Positions 17,469 through 27,151 are shown, numbered from the stretch's first letter. The stretch: 41,256 bases of DNA from Bacteroidota bacterium (GCA_013288465.1 JABDBT010000006.1:1-41256), one strand, 5' to 3'. A program made the numbers and translations. The notes: generated by a model from the sequence alone, not told the origin.

Positions 17469-18950
17469 ATGGACAGCAATAAACACATCCTAATAATTGG
17501 CAGTGGCTTTGCCGGGTTATCGGCAGCCTGCGTGCTGGCAAAGCAAGGATTTAAAGTCACTGTGCTCGAAAAGAACAATCAGCCCGGCGGCAGGGCGCGG
17601 CTATGGGAACAGGACGGCTTTAAATTTGATATGGGCCCAAGCTGGTATTGGATGCCCGATGTATTTGAAAACTTTTTTGCCTTGTTCGGTAAAAAACCCG
17701 CTGACTATTATGAACTAAAGCGATTAGACCCCGGCTATCGCATTTACTACGGTAAAGATGATAGTATAGACGTACCGGCCAATATGCCCGATCTGGAGGC
17801 CCTATTTGAAAGTATTGAGCCGGGCAGCAGCCTGGCGTTAAGAAAATTTTTAGCCCAGGCGGCCTATAAATACAAGGTAAGCATGGCCGATTACGTTTTC
17901 AGGCCCTCGCATTCCATTACCGAATTCATTGACCTTAACCTTATCAAAAAAAGCTGGAACATGCAATTGCTCACCAGTATGAGCAGGCATGTGCGTCAAT
18001 ATTTTAAGCACCCCAAACTGGTAAAACTGCTCGAATTCCCGGTGTTGTTTTTAGGGGCTACCCCGCAAGATACCCCGGCTATGTACAGCCTCATGAACTA
18101 TGCCGACCTGGTTTTGGGCACCTGGTACCCTACCGGTGGCATGAACGAAATTGTTAAGGCTATGGTAAAATTAGCCGGAGAATTAAAAGTGGACATCAGG
18201 CTGAATACCGAAGTAACAAAAATCGAAGTAAAGAACAAACAGGTAAGCCTTATCAAAACTAACTGCGGCCATTTTACAGCTGATTTTGTAATTGCGGGTG
18301 CCGATTATGAACACGTAGATCAGCATTTACTGGATGAACCGCACCGCAATTACAGCAAAAAATACTGGGATAGCCGGACGTTATCGCCATCAAGCCTGAT
18401 ATTTTATATTGGCATTAATAAAAAGGTTAAAGGTATTGAACACCATAACCTGTTTTTTGATGAGGATTTTGAGCAACATGCGCATGATATTTACACCGAC
18501 CCTAAATGGCCGGTTAAGCCACTATTTTATGTTGCCTGCACCTCAAAAACGGATGATAGCGTAGCGCCCGAAAACGGGGAGAACCTTTTCTTTTTAATGC
18601 CCGTTGCGCCCGGTTTAGAAGACAACGATACCCTGCGCGAACAATATTTTAATTTACTGATAACCCGATTTGAAAAAATAACCGGCGAAAACATCAGCGA
18701 CTCCATAGTGGTTAAAAGAAGTTACGCCCTGAATGATTTTAAAGCCGATTATCATTCCTTTAAAGGCAATGCCTACGGGTTGGCTAACACATTGGCACAA
18801 ACCGCCTTTTTTAAACCTGCCATGCGGGCTAAACACGTTAAGAACTTACTATATACAGGCCAGTTAACTGTGCCCGGGCCGGGTGTGCCACCCGCATTAA
18901 TTTCGGGGCAGATAGCGGCTAAAGAGGCGATAAAATATTTTGGTAAATGA
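17469..18950 (+). CDS. crtI: Phytoene desaturase
   Basis: 493 residues from the ATG at 17469 (MDSNKHILIIGSGFAGLSAA); an in-frame TTG at 17442 would place nine residues before the FAD motif and is less likely. The N-terminal dinucleotide fold is IIGSGFAGLSAACVLAKQGFKVTVLEKNNQPGGRAR. The C-terminal family signature is LYTGQLTVPGPGVPPALISGQIAAKEA. CrtI introduces double bonds into phytoene to give lycopene or a related product. It is encoded divergently from crtB and is followed by a strong terminator. With crtB and crtYcd it completes a route to beta-carotene. Confidence 0.93.
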   Translation: MDSNKHILIIGSGFAGLSAACVLAKQGFKVTVLEKNNQPGGRARLWEQDGFKFDMGPSWYWMPDVFENFFALFGKKPADYYELKRLDPGYRIYYGKDDSIDVPANMPDLEALFESIEPGSSLALRKFLAQAAYKYKVSMADYVFRPSHSITEFIDLNLIKKSWNMQLLTSMSRHVRQYFKHPKLVKLLEFPVLFLGATPQDTPAMYSLMNYADLVLGTWYPTGGMNEIVKAMVKLAGELKVDIRLNTEVTKIEVKNKQVSLIKTNCGHFTADFVIAGADYEHVDQHLLDEPHRNYSKKYWDSRTLSPSSLIFYIGINKKVKGIEHHNLFFDEDFEQHAHDIYTDPKWPVKPLFYVACTSKTDDSVAPENGENLFFLMPVAPGLEDNDTLREQYFNLLITRFEKITGENISDSIVVKRSYALNDFKADYHSFKGNAYGLANTLAQTAFFKPAMRAKHVKNLLYTGQLTVPGPGVPPALISGQIAAKEAIKYFGK

Positions 18951-18966
18951 TTTATCTAAAGGCGCA

Positions 18967-18996
18967 AAAAACCCGCTCTTTTAGAAGCGGGTTTTT
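18967..18996. terminator. Bidirectional terminator between crtI and ECF sigma gene
   Basis: Arms AAAAACCCGCT (18967-18977) and AGCGGGTTTTT (18986-18996) are perfectly complementary with an 8-nt loop, and carry A- and T-tracts at the two ends. It serves convergent crtI and the sigma factor. Confidence 0.85.
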
Positions 18997-19026
18997 CTAT
19001 AATATATGTTGAGGTAATTTACGGAC

Positions 19027-19563
19027 TTAGTTTTCGGCGTAAACCGGCTTTTTAACACCAGTATCATACGCTTTAAGGCCCTTCTTTAATAGTTTACGGG
19101 CAACGTGTATGCGGGTTTTTACGGTACCGATTGGTATAATTAAATGATCGGCAATTTCATGATATTTATGGCCTTCAAAATACATGGTGAAGGGTACATA
19201 ATAATCAGCAGGCAGCCTGTCTAAGGCTCTTTTTATATCATCCATCACAAATTTTGTTTCACCCTGATTTTTGGTAGAACTATAAACCAAATTAGGTGAT
19301 GAAATTTCATCAGACTTTGTTACAAATGTGCTCATCTTAACAAAACGACGGTAATTATTGATGAAGGTATTTTTCATGATAGTATATAACCATCCTTTTA
19401 AATTAGTGCCTTCTTTAAACTTATTGTAATAAGTTATGGCTTTCAACATTGTATCCTGAACAAGGTCGTTAGCATCGTCTCCGTCATGCGTAAAATGTAA
19501 GGCGTATGACCTTAATGAACTTGCTTGACGTAATACCAGGGTGTTAAACTCAATCTTTGTCAT
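19027..19563 (-). CDS. ECF-type RNA polymerase sigma factor
   Basis: 178 residues. Region 2 is visible at LRSYALHFTHDGDDANDLVQDTMLKAITYYNKF and the adjoining NLKGWLYTIMKNTFINNYRR. Region 4 is at RLPADYYVPFTMYFEGHKYHEIADHLIIPIGTVKTRIHVARKLL with its helix-turn-helix. No anti-sigma gene is adjacent. It is convergent with crtI and close to the carotenoid genes, so control of carotenoid synthesis by light or oxidative stress is a reasonable guess but is not shown by the sequence. The upstream spacer is AT-rich and contains GTGTATTATATACAC (19671-19685). Confidence 0.92.
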   Translation of the reverse strand: MTKIEFNTLVLRQASSLRSYALHFTHDGDDANDLVQDTMLKAITYYNKFKEGTNLKGWLYTIMKNTFINNYRRFVKMSTFVTKSDEISSPNLVYSSTKNQGETKFVMDDIKRALDRLPADYYVPFTMYFEGHKYHEIADHLIIPIGTVKTRIHVARKLLKKGLKAYDTGVKKPVYAEN

Positions 19564-19789
19564 AGTGTTAATGTTTTGTATCGGTTTTTAGACAAACTTG
19601 ATACCACGATAACAATACCTCATGAATTAGCACATGACTTAATGATGATAAACCGTTGCTTTTATAAAACGTGTATTATATACACACTAAATACAGTTAA
19701 GTACCTAATAAACAATTGATTAAATAAGACAAAGAACTAACTATTTAAACAGATAAACCCGGCTTATTAATAAATTTTAGTTAAAAAAT

Positions 19790-20809
19790 TTAATTAATAA
19801 TATTTACTTCGCGTTGTAGGGTAACGCCAAATTTAGTGTACACACTGTCTATGATTTGCGACGAAAAAGTGTACACTTCTTCGCCCGTTGCACCGCCGTG
19901 GTTCACCAGCACCAGTGCCTGGTTCTTCCAGGTGCCGGTATTTCCAACCACTTTTCCTTTCCAGCCGCATTGCTCAATCAGCCAGCCTGCCGCCAGTTTG
20001 ATGAGGCCCTCGCCTGCCGGGTAGTTTACTATCTCCGGGAATTTTGCCTGCACCGGGTAAAACTCATCAACAGTAATAACCGGGTTTTTAAAGAAACTGC
20101 CCGCATTGCCAATGGTTGATGGATCGGGTAATTTAGATACCCTGATATGCGATACCACCTGCGATACCTCTTTTATAGTAGGGTTCACAATATGCCGGTT
20201 GGCCAGCTCCTGCTCAATAGCGCCATATTTTAAATTGATCTTCGGGATAAGCGACAAATGAAACTTTACCGACACAATAATATACTGCCCCAACAACTCT
20301 GTTTTAAAAACACTTTCGCGGTAACCAAAACGGCAATCGTCTTTGCTAAATGTTTTAAAAGTACCGGTGGCAATTTCAAAAACCCGGCAGCTGCCAAACA
20401 CGTCTTTCAACTCAACGCCATAAGCACCTATGTTTTGTATGGGCGATGCCCCTACCGAGCCCGGTATCAAGCTCAGGTTTTCAAGCCCGGCATAACCACG
20501 GGCGACGCAAAAGTTCACCAGGTCGTTCCATACCTCACCGGCGCCGGCTTCCACAAAAACATCTTCATGCTGGATGCGGTGTTCAAATCCGCGGATGTTC
20601 ATGCGGATAACCAGCCCTTCAAAATCTTTGATCAACAATAAATTACTACCACCGCCTAAAACAAGCCTTGGTTCCTGTTTCCATTTCGGGTCCATAAAAA
20701 GCTCAACCAGTTCGTCTTCGTGGTTTAGCTCAACAAAATATTTAGCGTTGGCCTCAACGCCAAAGGTGTTAAAGTTTTTAAGCGAAACGTTTTGTTGAAT
20801 TTGCAGCAT
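19790..20809 (-). CDS. murB: UDP-N-acetylenolpyruvoylglucosamine reductase
   Basis: 339 residues, type I (long) MurB as in E. coli. FAD-domain motifs: NTFGVEANAKYFVE, LVLGGGSNLLL and LIPGSVGASPIQNIGAYGVE. The catalytic region includes CRFGYRESVFK (Tyr and Arg) and TIGNAGSFFKNPV with the proton-donor serine; the C-terminal domain has AAGWLIEQCGWKG. It reduces UDP-GlcNAc-enolpyruvate to UDP-MurNAc in the cytoplasm with NADPH, an essential peptidoglycan step. It stands alone at the left border of the accessory region. Confidence 0.95.
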   Translation of the reverse strand: MLQIQQNVSLKNFNTFGVEANAKYFVELNHEDELVELFMDPKWKQEPRLVLGGGSNLLLIKDFEGLVIRMNIRGFEHRIQHEDVFVEAGAGEVWNDLVNFCVARGYAGLENLSLIPGSVGASPIQNIGAYGVELKDVFGSCRVFEIATGTFKTFSKDDCRFGYRESVFKTELLGQYIIVSVKFHLSLIPKINLKYGAIEQELANRHIVNPTIKEVSQVVSHIRVSKLPDPSTIGNAGSFFKNPVITVDEFYPVQAKFPEIVNYPAGEGLIKLAAGWLIEQCGWKGKVVGNTGTWKNQALVLVNHGGATGEEVYTFSSQIIDSVYTKFGVTLQREVNIIN

Positions 20810-21872
20810 GTGGTTTTATCTCGGGTGCCAATTTCGGAATTAATTTTATAATAATTGGGTTTATGGTACCAGGGCAGATGTATTAAAATAATTTGACTGT
20901 TTACCCTCTTTGTCTGCCCATTGGCGGAGAGAGAGGGTGGCCGATCCGCCAATGGGCGGAGATGACCGGGTGAGTCCTAATGAAGCGACATTACCGCCAA
21001 TGCATTTCGGCGATTACTCACCCCGACTACGCTACGCTGGTCGGCCCTATTCATGGTATCAGGCAATTTGCATTTTTCAAAATTTCCGGAAAACCCCGTT
21101 TTTATTTTTTTTTACTATTTTTTGCTAAAAAACAACAGAAAAATCACCGGGAAAGCCCTACAGAATTGCACCTTACTATTAAATATACAAAAAAAATCCG
21201 GCATCTCAAAATAACGGGGTCACTTAGCTGGTTATAGCTAAAAAGCTACCTATAAAGCGGTTAAATCAAAGTGGCGCACCTCTAAAATAACTAACTAAGT
21301 GCCCAACCCTGCGTTGCATTTTAGAGGTTTAAAACACCGTTTTATTACTGCCTCATGCTGCCTAAGGTTCACTTAAAACTGCGTTATACAGCTATAACCA
21401 CACTTTTTAAGCCTATTTAAACGCCTCATGCAGCTATTAATTCTTAAACTGGCAAATGGGGCGGAAAACACATACGGTCATCTGTTTTCCATTACCAAAA
21501 CTGGTCGGGAAAGGGCACGGGTTGCCCTGGCTATTGCCTCTTCGGGTATCCACGCCAGCTTGCTATTGCGGCCTACCTCCCTGTTGCCTTCTAACCCAAC
21601 TATTAAGAAATCCTTAATAGTTGCCGCGGCATCCAGTTGAACCTGTAAGAAATCTTTACAAGTTGCGCGCGTGGCCTTTGTTGTGTGTTATCGTCAACAA
21701 ACCGCGCGGCTGTTCTGAAGAAACATATAAAAGCATTGGCCCCGTGCCATTCCTGCCCCTGGACGGGGCAGGGTGGGGTTTCTAAACCCCGCTAAGTTAT
21801 CAGCAGTTGAGAAGCCGCAGCTGTACCCGATGCGGCTCTCGCGCCAGACCGGCGGGATTAGGATAAATCAAA
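20810..21872. other. Gene-free, hairpin-rich region at the island border
   Basis: No credible gene in about 1.06 kb. Several inverted repeats are present: CCCATTGGCGGA (20917-20928) with TCCGCCAATGGG (20945-20956); ACCTCTAAAAT / ATTTTAGAGGT between about 21270 and 21330; AACTATTAAG / CTTAATAGTT with loop AAATC near 21598-21622; a second similar weak hairpin near 21641-21664; CTGCCCC / GGGGCAG (21753-21771); and GGGGTTT / AAACCCC (21775-21790). Another hairpin, GAGAAGCCGCA / TGCGGCTCTC, lies near 21809-21840 and could end the restriction operon. Confidence 0.6.
21663..21704 (+). repeat. 42-bp repeat, left copy (inverted partner at 28630)
   Basis: This segment, containing GCGCGTGGCCTTTGTTG and GTGTTATCGTCAAC, matches the reverse complement of 28630-28671 at 37 of 42 positions. 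The two copies lie at the outer ends of the restriction-modification/RhuM segment. Confidence 0.7.
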
Positions 21873-22364
21873 CTACAGATAATTTTTATCCTTATTTACC
21901 CGATTAATAATTGGCACTACTTCTCTCATTTTAGTCCATTCAAAGTTTGGATTTTTTATAGACATGTAAGCTTCATAATGAACAAAAAAGTAATCTTTAA
22001 ACGCCGTATGATTAAATAAATGATCCAGGTATTCCGTATGCTTTTTAATCATTAACATTTCCAAATAAGATTGTATTACTTTAATCATTTCAGGCCATAA
22101 CGAAGATTTTAATATATATTGTTGGTCACATTTAGCCGCTTCAATAAAACGATTGTTCCACACATATACGACTGATATAATATTGAATCCCATTGCCACC
22201 CTCAAGAATTCGCTAATTGTGGCACCGGATGTTATTAACTCTTGTTGCCTGTCATTTAGGAAAGATTCACCAATTAAAGCGTAGCTCAAAGCTAATTGTC
22301 TATCTTTTCCCGCAACAATTAAATCCCAGCACTGTTTTAAAACATCATTGTCATTATTTTCCAT
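21873..22364 (-). CDS. Uncharacterised helical protein downstream of type III mod
   Basis: 163 residues, not recognised. There is no signal peptide or clear membrane helix. The composition is strongly alpha-helical (LALSYALIGESFLNDRQQEL, EMIKVIQSYLEMLMIKK), suggesting a small helical-repeat fold. It starts 56 nt after the mod stop on the same strand, with a likely terminator hairpin beyond its end, so it probably belongs to the res-mod operon. It may be a cargo gene or an accessory or regulatory factor of the system. Confidence 0.75.
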   Translation of the reverse strand: MENNDNDVLKQCWDLIVAGKDRQLALSYALIGESFLNDRQQELITSGATISEFLRVAMGFNIISVVYVWNNRFIEAAKCDQQYILKSSLWPEMIKVIQSYLEMLMIKKHTEYLDHLFNHTAFKDYFFVHYEAYMSIKNPNFEWTKMREVVPIINRVNKDKNYL

Positions 22365-22420
22365 ATCTCATAAAGCAATCTCGGTTTTATTAATTTTATG
22401 CTTTCTAAATCAAGGTTGCA

Positions 22421-24334
22421 TTAAAACGCATTAAACATATTACCCATAGCTTGTTTCAGCGTATATTTTTTTGTAGTATCCAACGCGCGTTCCAGACAAA
22501 TAAATTTTATATCAGTGTGTGTTTTAAAATAGCTTACGGTTTCATTGTCAAGGACGTAATCAAAGCAGATCAACGCTTCTTTTTCGCCATCAGTAGCTTT
22601 AAATATATCGTTCTTTATAAACTGCTCCTGCTTTTCAACTTTATAATTTAAGTTAAAACCTTGCTTTAATAGTACTTCCGTAATTAATTCTTCGCGGTTA
22701 AAGGCAGTTACTAATTGCGCTTCTTTTTCGGCTATATATTTTTTAAATAACTCAATATTTTCTTCATCGGTTTTCTCTACATCGGGCGCAAACTCCACCC
22801 GCGGGAAATTTGATTTTACCAGTTTAAAAACCTTAAAACCTAAGCCGGTTAGCACATCCTTTTTATGCCCATTGGTAAACAGATCAGGGGCTTGCTTCTT
22901 CTTTTCTTCTATTATTTTTTCAATAACGCGTTTATTGCGTTCAATAGTTATATCGCTTATTTTTTTGTAGCCGGATTTAAATGCTTCGCTATTAATATCT
23001 ATTGATTCAGGTATTTGAACCAAAATATAATTACAGTTACTCTCATTTTCCTTGTTATATTCCATTAGCGCATGCCCCATTGAACCTGAGCCACTAAAAA
23101 AGTCAAGAACTATATCATTGTCTTCAATAGATAATTCAAGCATTCTTTTAAGCAATCTTGTTGGTTTGGGTGTATCAAATGGAATTTCTTCAAAAAGGTC
23201 GCGAATTTCTTTAGCCGCTTCCTGATTGTCGCCCACATCTGTACGCAACCATAAAGTTGAAGGCGTTATGCCTTGTTTTACCTCAGATAAAAATCTTTTT
23301 ATAGATGGCACATTGTCCTGATTTGGACCAAACCATATCCTGTTATCTTCAACTAATTTTTCAAATCTTTCTTTGGAAGTACGCCAACATCTGCCTTTTG
23401 GTGGATTGACAATTCGACCCGACGGTGTAGTAATCGAATATACATAAGACTCACTATACGTTTTTACCAAAAAATCACCGGATTTCCAATCTCCCCTCGA
23501 ATCATTGTCTGGGTTTGAATAGCGTTTGTTTTGCTCATCGCTTCTGTCTAATAAATTGATTTCCCATCCAATATCTCCATTATTCTTCTTGTTTTTTGCA
23601 TAACAAATTATATGGTCATGCATTTCGGAAAAATATTTGGCATCGTTTTGAGGACTGTACTTTTTTTGCCATATTATGTTTGCCACAAAATTTTCCTCAC
23701 CAAATACTTCATCACAAAGTTTTCTTAGGTGATGAACTTCATTATCGTCGATTGAAATAAAAATTACACCATCAATTTTTAGAAGTTGCCTTGCAATAAG
23801 CAACCGGCTAAACATCATATCAAGCCAGTTACTATGAAAGCGACCATTGGTGTCTGTATTTGTATCTATTTTTACACCATTTTCGGTAACGCCTGTGTTT
23901 TCCCAATAAGGTTTTTTGTCTTCATTATAATTATCATTATAAACAAAATCGCCCCCGGTATTATACGGTGGGTCTATATAAATACACTTTATCTTTTCGC
24001 GGTAGCTATTACTTAACAGCTTTAAAACTTCCAGGTTCTCGCCTTCAATAATTAAATTCTCGCTCTCGGTTGGGTTAACACTTCGTTTTTTGTCAAACAG
24101 TAAGGTAGCGTTGCTGGGGGTAAACGCGTTGCGTTTGGCCGCACTTTTACCAAACCACCTAAACTCGTAACGTTCGGTTTCGGTTACGCTTTGCGGGTCA
24201 ATAACCTTTTTTAGTTCATCAATATTTAACTGTCCTTCATTGGTAAATAAGTCCGGGAAAAGCTCTTTTAACTTTTCCAGCCGTTCCCTGTTCCAATCCG
24301 GGCTTAAAGGCATATGATCGTTTATATTTTCCAT
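22421..24334 (-). CDS. mod: Type III restriction-modification DNA methyltransferase (Mod)
   Basis: 637 residues. The catalytic motif IYIDPPYNTGG (DPPY at 121-124) precedes the AdoMet-binding motif VLDFFSGSGSMGHAL (about residue 412), the order of beta-class adenine-N6 or cytosine-N4 methyltransferases such as type III Mod. A target-recognition region of about 200 residues separates them. It methylates the recognition site and, in complex with Res, guides cleavage. Its start is only 3 nt after the res stop, so it is translated second. The C-terminal part (QLVTAFNREELITEVLLKQG) fits type III Mod proteins. Confidence 0.92.
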   Translation of the reverse strand: MENINDHMPLSPDWNRERLEKLKELFPDLFTNEGQLNIDELKKVIDPQSVTETERYEFRWFGKSAAKRNAFTPSNATLLFDKKRSVNPTESENLIIEGENLEVLKLLSNSYREKIKCIYIDPPYNTGGDFVYNDNYNEDKKPYWENTGVTENGVKIDTNTDTNGRFHSNWLDMMFSRLLIARQLLKIDGVIFISIDDNEVHHLRKLCDEVFGEENFVANIIWQKKYSPQNDAKYFSEMHDHIICYAKNKKNNGDIGWEINLLDRSDEQNKRYSNPDNDSRGDWKSGDFLVKTYSESYVYSITTPSGRIVNPPKGRCWRTSKERFEKLVEDNRIWFGPNQDNVPSIKRFLSEVKQGITPSTLWLRTDVGDNQEAAKEIRDLFEEIPFDTPKPTRLLKRMLELSIEDNDIVLDFFSGSGSMGHALMEYNKENESNCNYILVQIPESIDINSEAFKSGYKKISDITIERNKRVIEKIIEEKKKQAPDLFTNGHKKDVLTGLGFKVFKLVKSNFPRVEFAPDVEKTDEENIELFKKYIAEKEAQLVTAFNREELITEVLLKQGFNLNYKVEKQEQFIKNDIFKATDGEKEALICFDYVLDNETVSYFKTHTDIKFICLERALDTTKKYTLKQAMGNMFNAF

Positions 24335-24337
24335 TAA

Positions 24338-27064
24338 TTAGCTGCTTGCTAAAGCATTTATAGTTTTATCGGCTTCAGTCTTAAAAGTCGGGAAATCATT
24401 TACCGGTGCTTTGTATTGTGCCTCAATGCCCAAAGCCGTAAAGTGTTTTAAGGCACATTGTATTTTAAAACGCTCGCTTTCGGTAAGCGCTTTCCTGTCA
24501 TTAATATTACCGGTTCCCTTGGTTTCTATCACAAAATAGTATTCGCTTTCCTTGCCGTCTTTTAGCGCCTTGCGTTTCATCACAATGCCAAAATCAGGCT
24601 CATACCAACCCTCGTTATTATATACATTGGGTACAGGTATGCGGTAGGAGTTGGGCAGCTTTAAAAAACATACCACTTCGGCATCAATTTCGGCACCGAG
24701 GGCAAATTTCCGCTCAATATCGCTATCTATTTGTATTTTATCAAACACGCCCTTATTGGGTGTTGGGATAACTTTTTCGTCGTTAGTTATATTTTTAACA
24801 TAATCATCAAAATCAAACGGGAAACTTTCGTCTGTTGCATGGTAGGTCAGCCCGCGTAACATTTCGTCAAGCTCCACCTCGCGCATTTTGGCTGCCGCCT
24901 CATGTACAAACCTTGGCGGGTTCTTTATCATCTGGCCCAAATTATTCAGCCCGGCTACTACTTCAAAAATGGCCGCATAACTTAGCCCGCTATTTTCACT
25001 TAGCTCTTCAACCAGGTCAAGCGGAGTATATTTAGCTTTTTGTTTAATGCTTTCGCCGCCGGCAAAAGTATCTTCGCGCCCGTCCTCCGTTATTGTATTT
25101 ATAATATGACTTGATGCTTCAATTACATGGTCGGGTATGGTAATATCATTTATGCGTTCGGTTGCTTTAGCTACCAATTCGCTTTCAGTAAAGGCAACTG
25201 TATAATCGGTTTTTTTAGCCATCGCCTTCCAAAAGCGTTTAAACGCCGCGTCAATAGTTTCGGTTTTGTTGCGCTTAAAGGTTACTTTGTTTTGGTCAAC
25301 GCCTTTATGCGTATGCGTAAACCCTGCCCCCGCATTTGCCGTACCATAAACAGCCTTAATTTCATCCTGGTACTGCGCTACAAAGGTTTCATAAGTTTCG
25401 TTGGGGATAACGGTTAACTGGTTTATGCGTTCGCTATCATCCACGTTTAATGCATCATATACCCGTTGCCCCTCCTGGTTTACGCAAATACGCAAACCCC
25501 GGCCAATTTCCTGCCGTTTACGAATATCAGAATAAGCGGTATTTAGTGTAGCTATATTAAATACATTAGGGTTATCCCAACCTACACCCAATGCCGAGTG
25601 TGAAAATATAAACTGTACCGGATTTGATATAGTCAATAGTTCCTCTTTCCCTTTTAATATCAGGTCGTAAATTTTACTTTGCTCTTTTATTCCGCCTTCA
25701 TTATCGGCATATTCGCCGCCCGCCTTTTGCGCAAAGTACGATCCTTGTACAGCGTGGATATGTTCGTCTGTTGGTATTTTCCCGTCATGATATTCAGGGT
25801 AAACCGCCCTGTATTTTTGGATAAAAAGGTTTTTAATTACCGGGTTTTCGCTTATATAATTGGCAACCCTGTCTATAAATATCAGCGACAGGCATTTAAT
25901 ACCCAATGCTGCTAATTTTTGCGTTTTAGTAAAGTGGCGGTGTATAAGCCATTCCAGCTGCAGCTCCCAAATATTCTGCAAATCGCCCGATGTTTGCTTT
26001 TCGAATACTTCGGTACCGTTAGTAAACTTAACACTCCATTTGCCGGTACGTAGGCTTTTACTAATCTGTTCTATTTTATAATTAAGATAGCTTGGGTTAT
26101 TTGTTTTTTCGCCTAAATTATCATATTGGCGCAGCCAACCCGTCAATTTAAATTCAAATTTCTCTGTAGAATTTGATTGATGCCAGGCTTTTAATTTTAC
26201 TTTAAGGGGCCCGGTGCCATTTTGTGCCTCGGCCAGTTCAATTTTTATAGTAGCCTCATCATTTTTCTCGGTAACGGTTAATACCTCTATCTTTTTAACC
26301 AAACCTTGTTTATAACTATCATAAGGGGTTAACCTATACAAAAGGTTCTTTACAACTTTATGGGTTGCCGAATAGCGTAATTTAAAAAGCGGGTTGAGTT
26401 TTGCGATCTGCCGTACGGAGTTTTCGGTATCCATACCTTCCTGCGGCTCGTCCATCAAAATAACAGGCCGGGTTTTTCCAATAGCATCAATAAAGGGAAT
26501 GTTGGCAAAAAGGTCTTCGCGTTGTGCCTGGTTCAAAATCTTATCTTCCGAATTGAACGAAGCCAGCGTCATGATCATTACCTGCGGGTACTGGTCTTCG
26601 ATAAAATTTGTAACCTTACTTAGCTTTTTACTATCATATTCAAAGGCATTGGGCTTAGTGCCGTATATGGCCTCTAACTGGCTGCCAAATGCTTTAAATG
26701 TGCCAATTACGCCTTGCCTGATAGCTATAGAGGGCACCAAAATAATAAACTTTGTAAAGCCGTATTGTTGGTAAAGTTCGTAGATGGTTTTAATGTAAAC
26801 CAACGTTTTGCCCGTCCCGGTTTCCATTTCAATGCAAATGTCGTTATCAGGCGAAAACCTGGCGGTTTCGGTATTAATGCTGTTATTACCCGTAACGGCA
26901 AGCATATTCTCTTTATACCGTGTATTGACAAGCGCGCTAACATTTGACCTGATGCCATCGATACAGGCGTTATCGAATGTATTTTTGGCTGTACCCTCAA
27001 AAACTTTAATAACCGACTGAATAGCAACGTCTTGGTAAGATAAGTTTTCTAATTTAAGTTCCAT
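24338..27064 (-). CDS. res: Type III restriction endonuclease subunit (Res)
   Basis: 908 residues from the ATG at 27064 (MELKLENLSYQD); a GTG at 27091 would add nine residues. Superfamily 2 helicase motifs: EMETGTGKTLVYIK (Walker A, residues 80-87), LMDEPQEGMD (motif II), YSATHKV (motif III) and QEIGRGLRICVN (motif VI). The C-terminal nuclease shows PDFGIVM (near 822) and FVIETKGTG (ETK, near 845), a PD-ExK-type site. It translocates on DNA and cuts when two sites are engaged. It is placed before mod, the reverse of the EcoP1/EcoP15 order. Confidence 0.92.
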   Translation of the reverse strand: MELKLENLSYQDVAIQSVIKVFEGTAKNTFDNACIDGIRSNVSALVNTRYKENMLAVTGNNSINTETARFSPDNDICIEMETGTGKTLVYIKTIYELYQQYGFTKFIILVPSIAIRQGVIGTFKAFGSQLEAIYGTKPNAFEYDSKKLSKVTNFIEDQYPQVMIMTLASFNSEDKILNQAQREDLFANIPFIDAIGKTRPVILMDEPQEGMDTENSVRQIAKLNPLFKLRYSATHKVVKNLLYRLTPYDSYKQGLVKKIEVLTVTEKNDEATIKIELAEAQNGTGPLKVKLKAWHQSNSTEKFEFKLTGWLRQYDNLGEKTNNPSYLNYKIEQISKSLRTGKWSVKFTNGTEVFEKQTSGDLQNIWELQLEWLIHRHFTKTQKLAALGIKCLSLIFIDRVANYISENPVIKNLFIQKYRAVYPEYHDGKIPTDEHIHAVQGSYFAQKAGGEYADNEGGIKEQSKIYDLILKGKEELLTISNPVQFIFSHSALGVGWDNPNVFNIATLNTAYSDIRKRQEIGRGLRICVNQEGQRVYDALNVDDSERINQLTVIPNETYETFVAQYQDEIKAVYGTANAGAGFTHTHKGVDQNKVTFKRNKTETIDAAFKRFWKAMAKKTDYTVAFTESELVAKATERINDITIPDHVIEASSHIINTITEDGREDTFAGGESIKQKAKYTPLDLVEELSENSGLSYAAIFEVVAGLNNLGQMIKNPPRFVHEAAAKMREVELDEMLRGLTYHATDESFPFDFDDYVKNITNDEKVIPTPNKGVFDKIQIDSDIERKFALGAEIDAEVVCFLKLPNSYRIPVPNVYNNEGWYEPDFGIVMKRKALKDGKESEYYFVIETKGTGNINDRKALTESERFKIQCALKHFTALGIEAQYKAPVNDFPTFKTEADKTINALASS

Positions 27065-27151
27065 TAATATTTGCAGGATTACGGGCAGCACAAATTACAT
27101 AAAACTACAAGACACATCAAATATTTGCAATCATTGTTTTCCACATCCTGA

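Noticed and set aside
20258..20641. 127-residue frame on the plus strand
   Set aside because: It is antisense to murB, whose motifs are complete.
20910..21237. Two overlapping plus-strand frames upstream of murB
   Set aside because: Low-complexity, basic and aromatic composition; they cross the 12-bp inverted repeat and share no motif with known families.
21428..21640. A 70-residue frame in the gene-free border region
   Set aside because: No recognisable domain or good start signal; it runs through inverted repeats and ends inside one. Better explained as repeat sequence.
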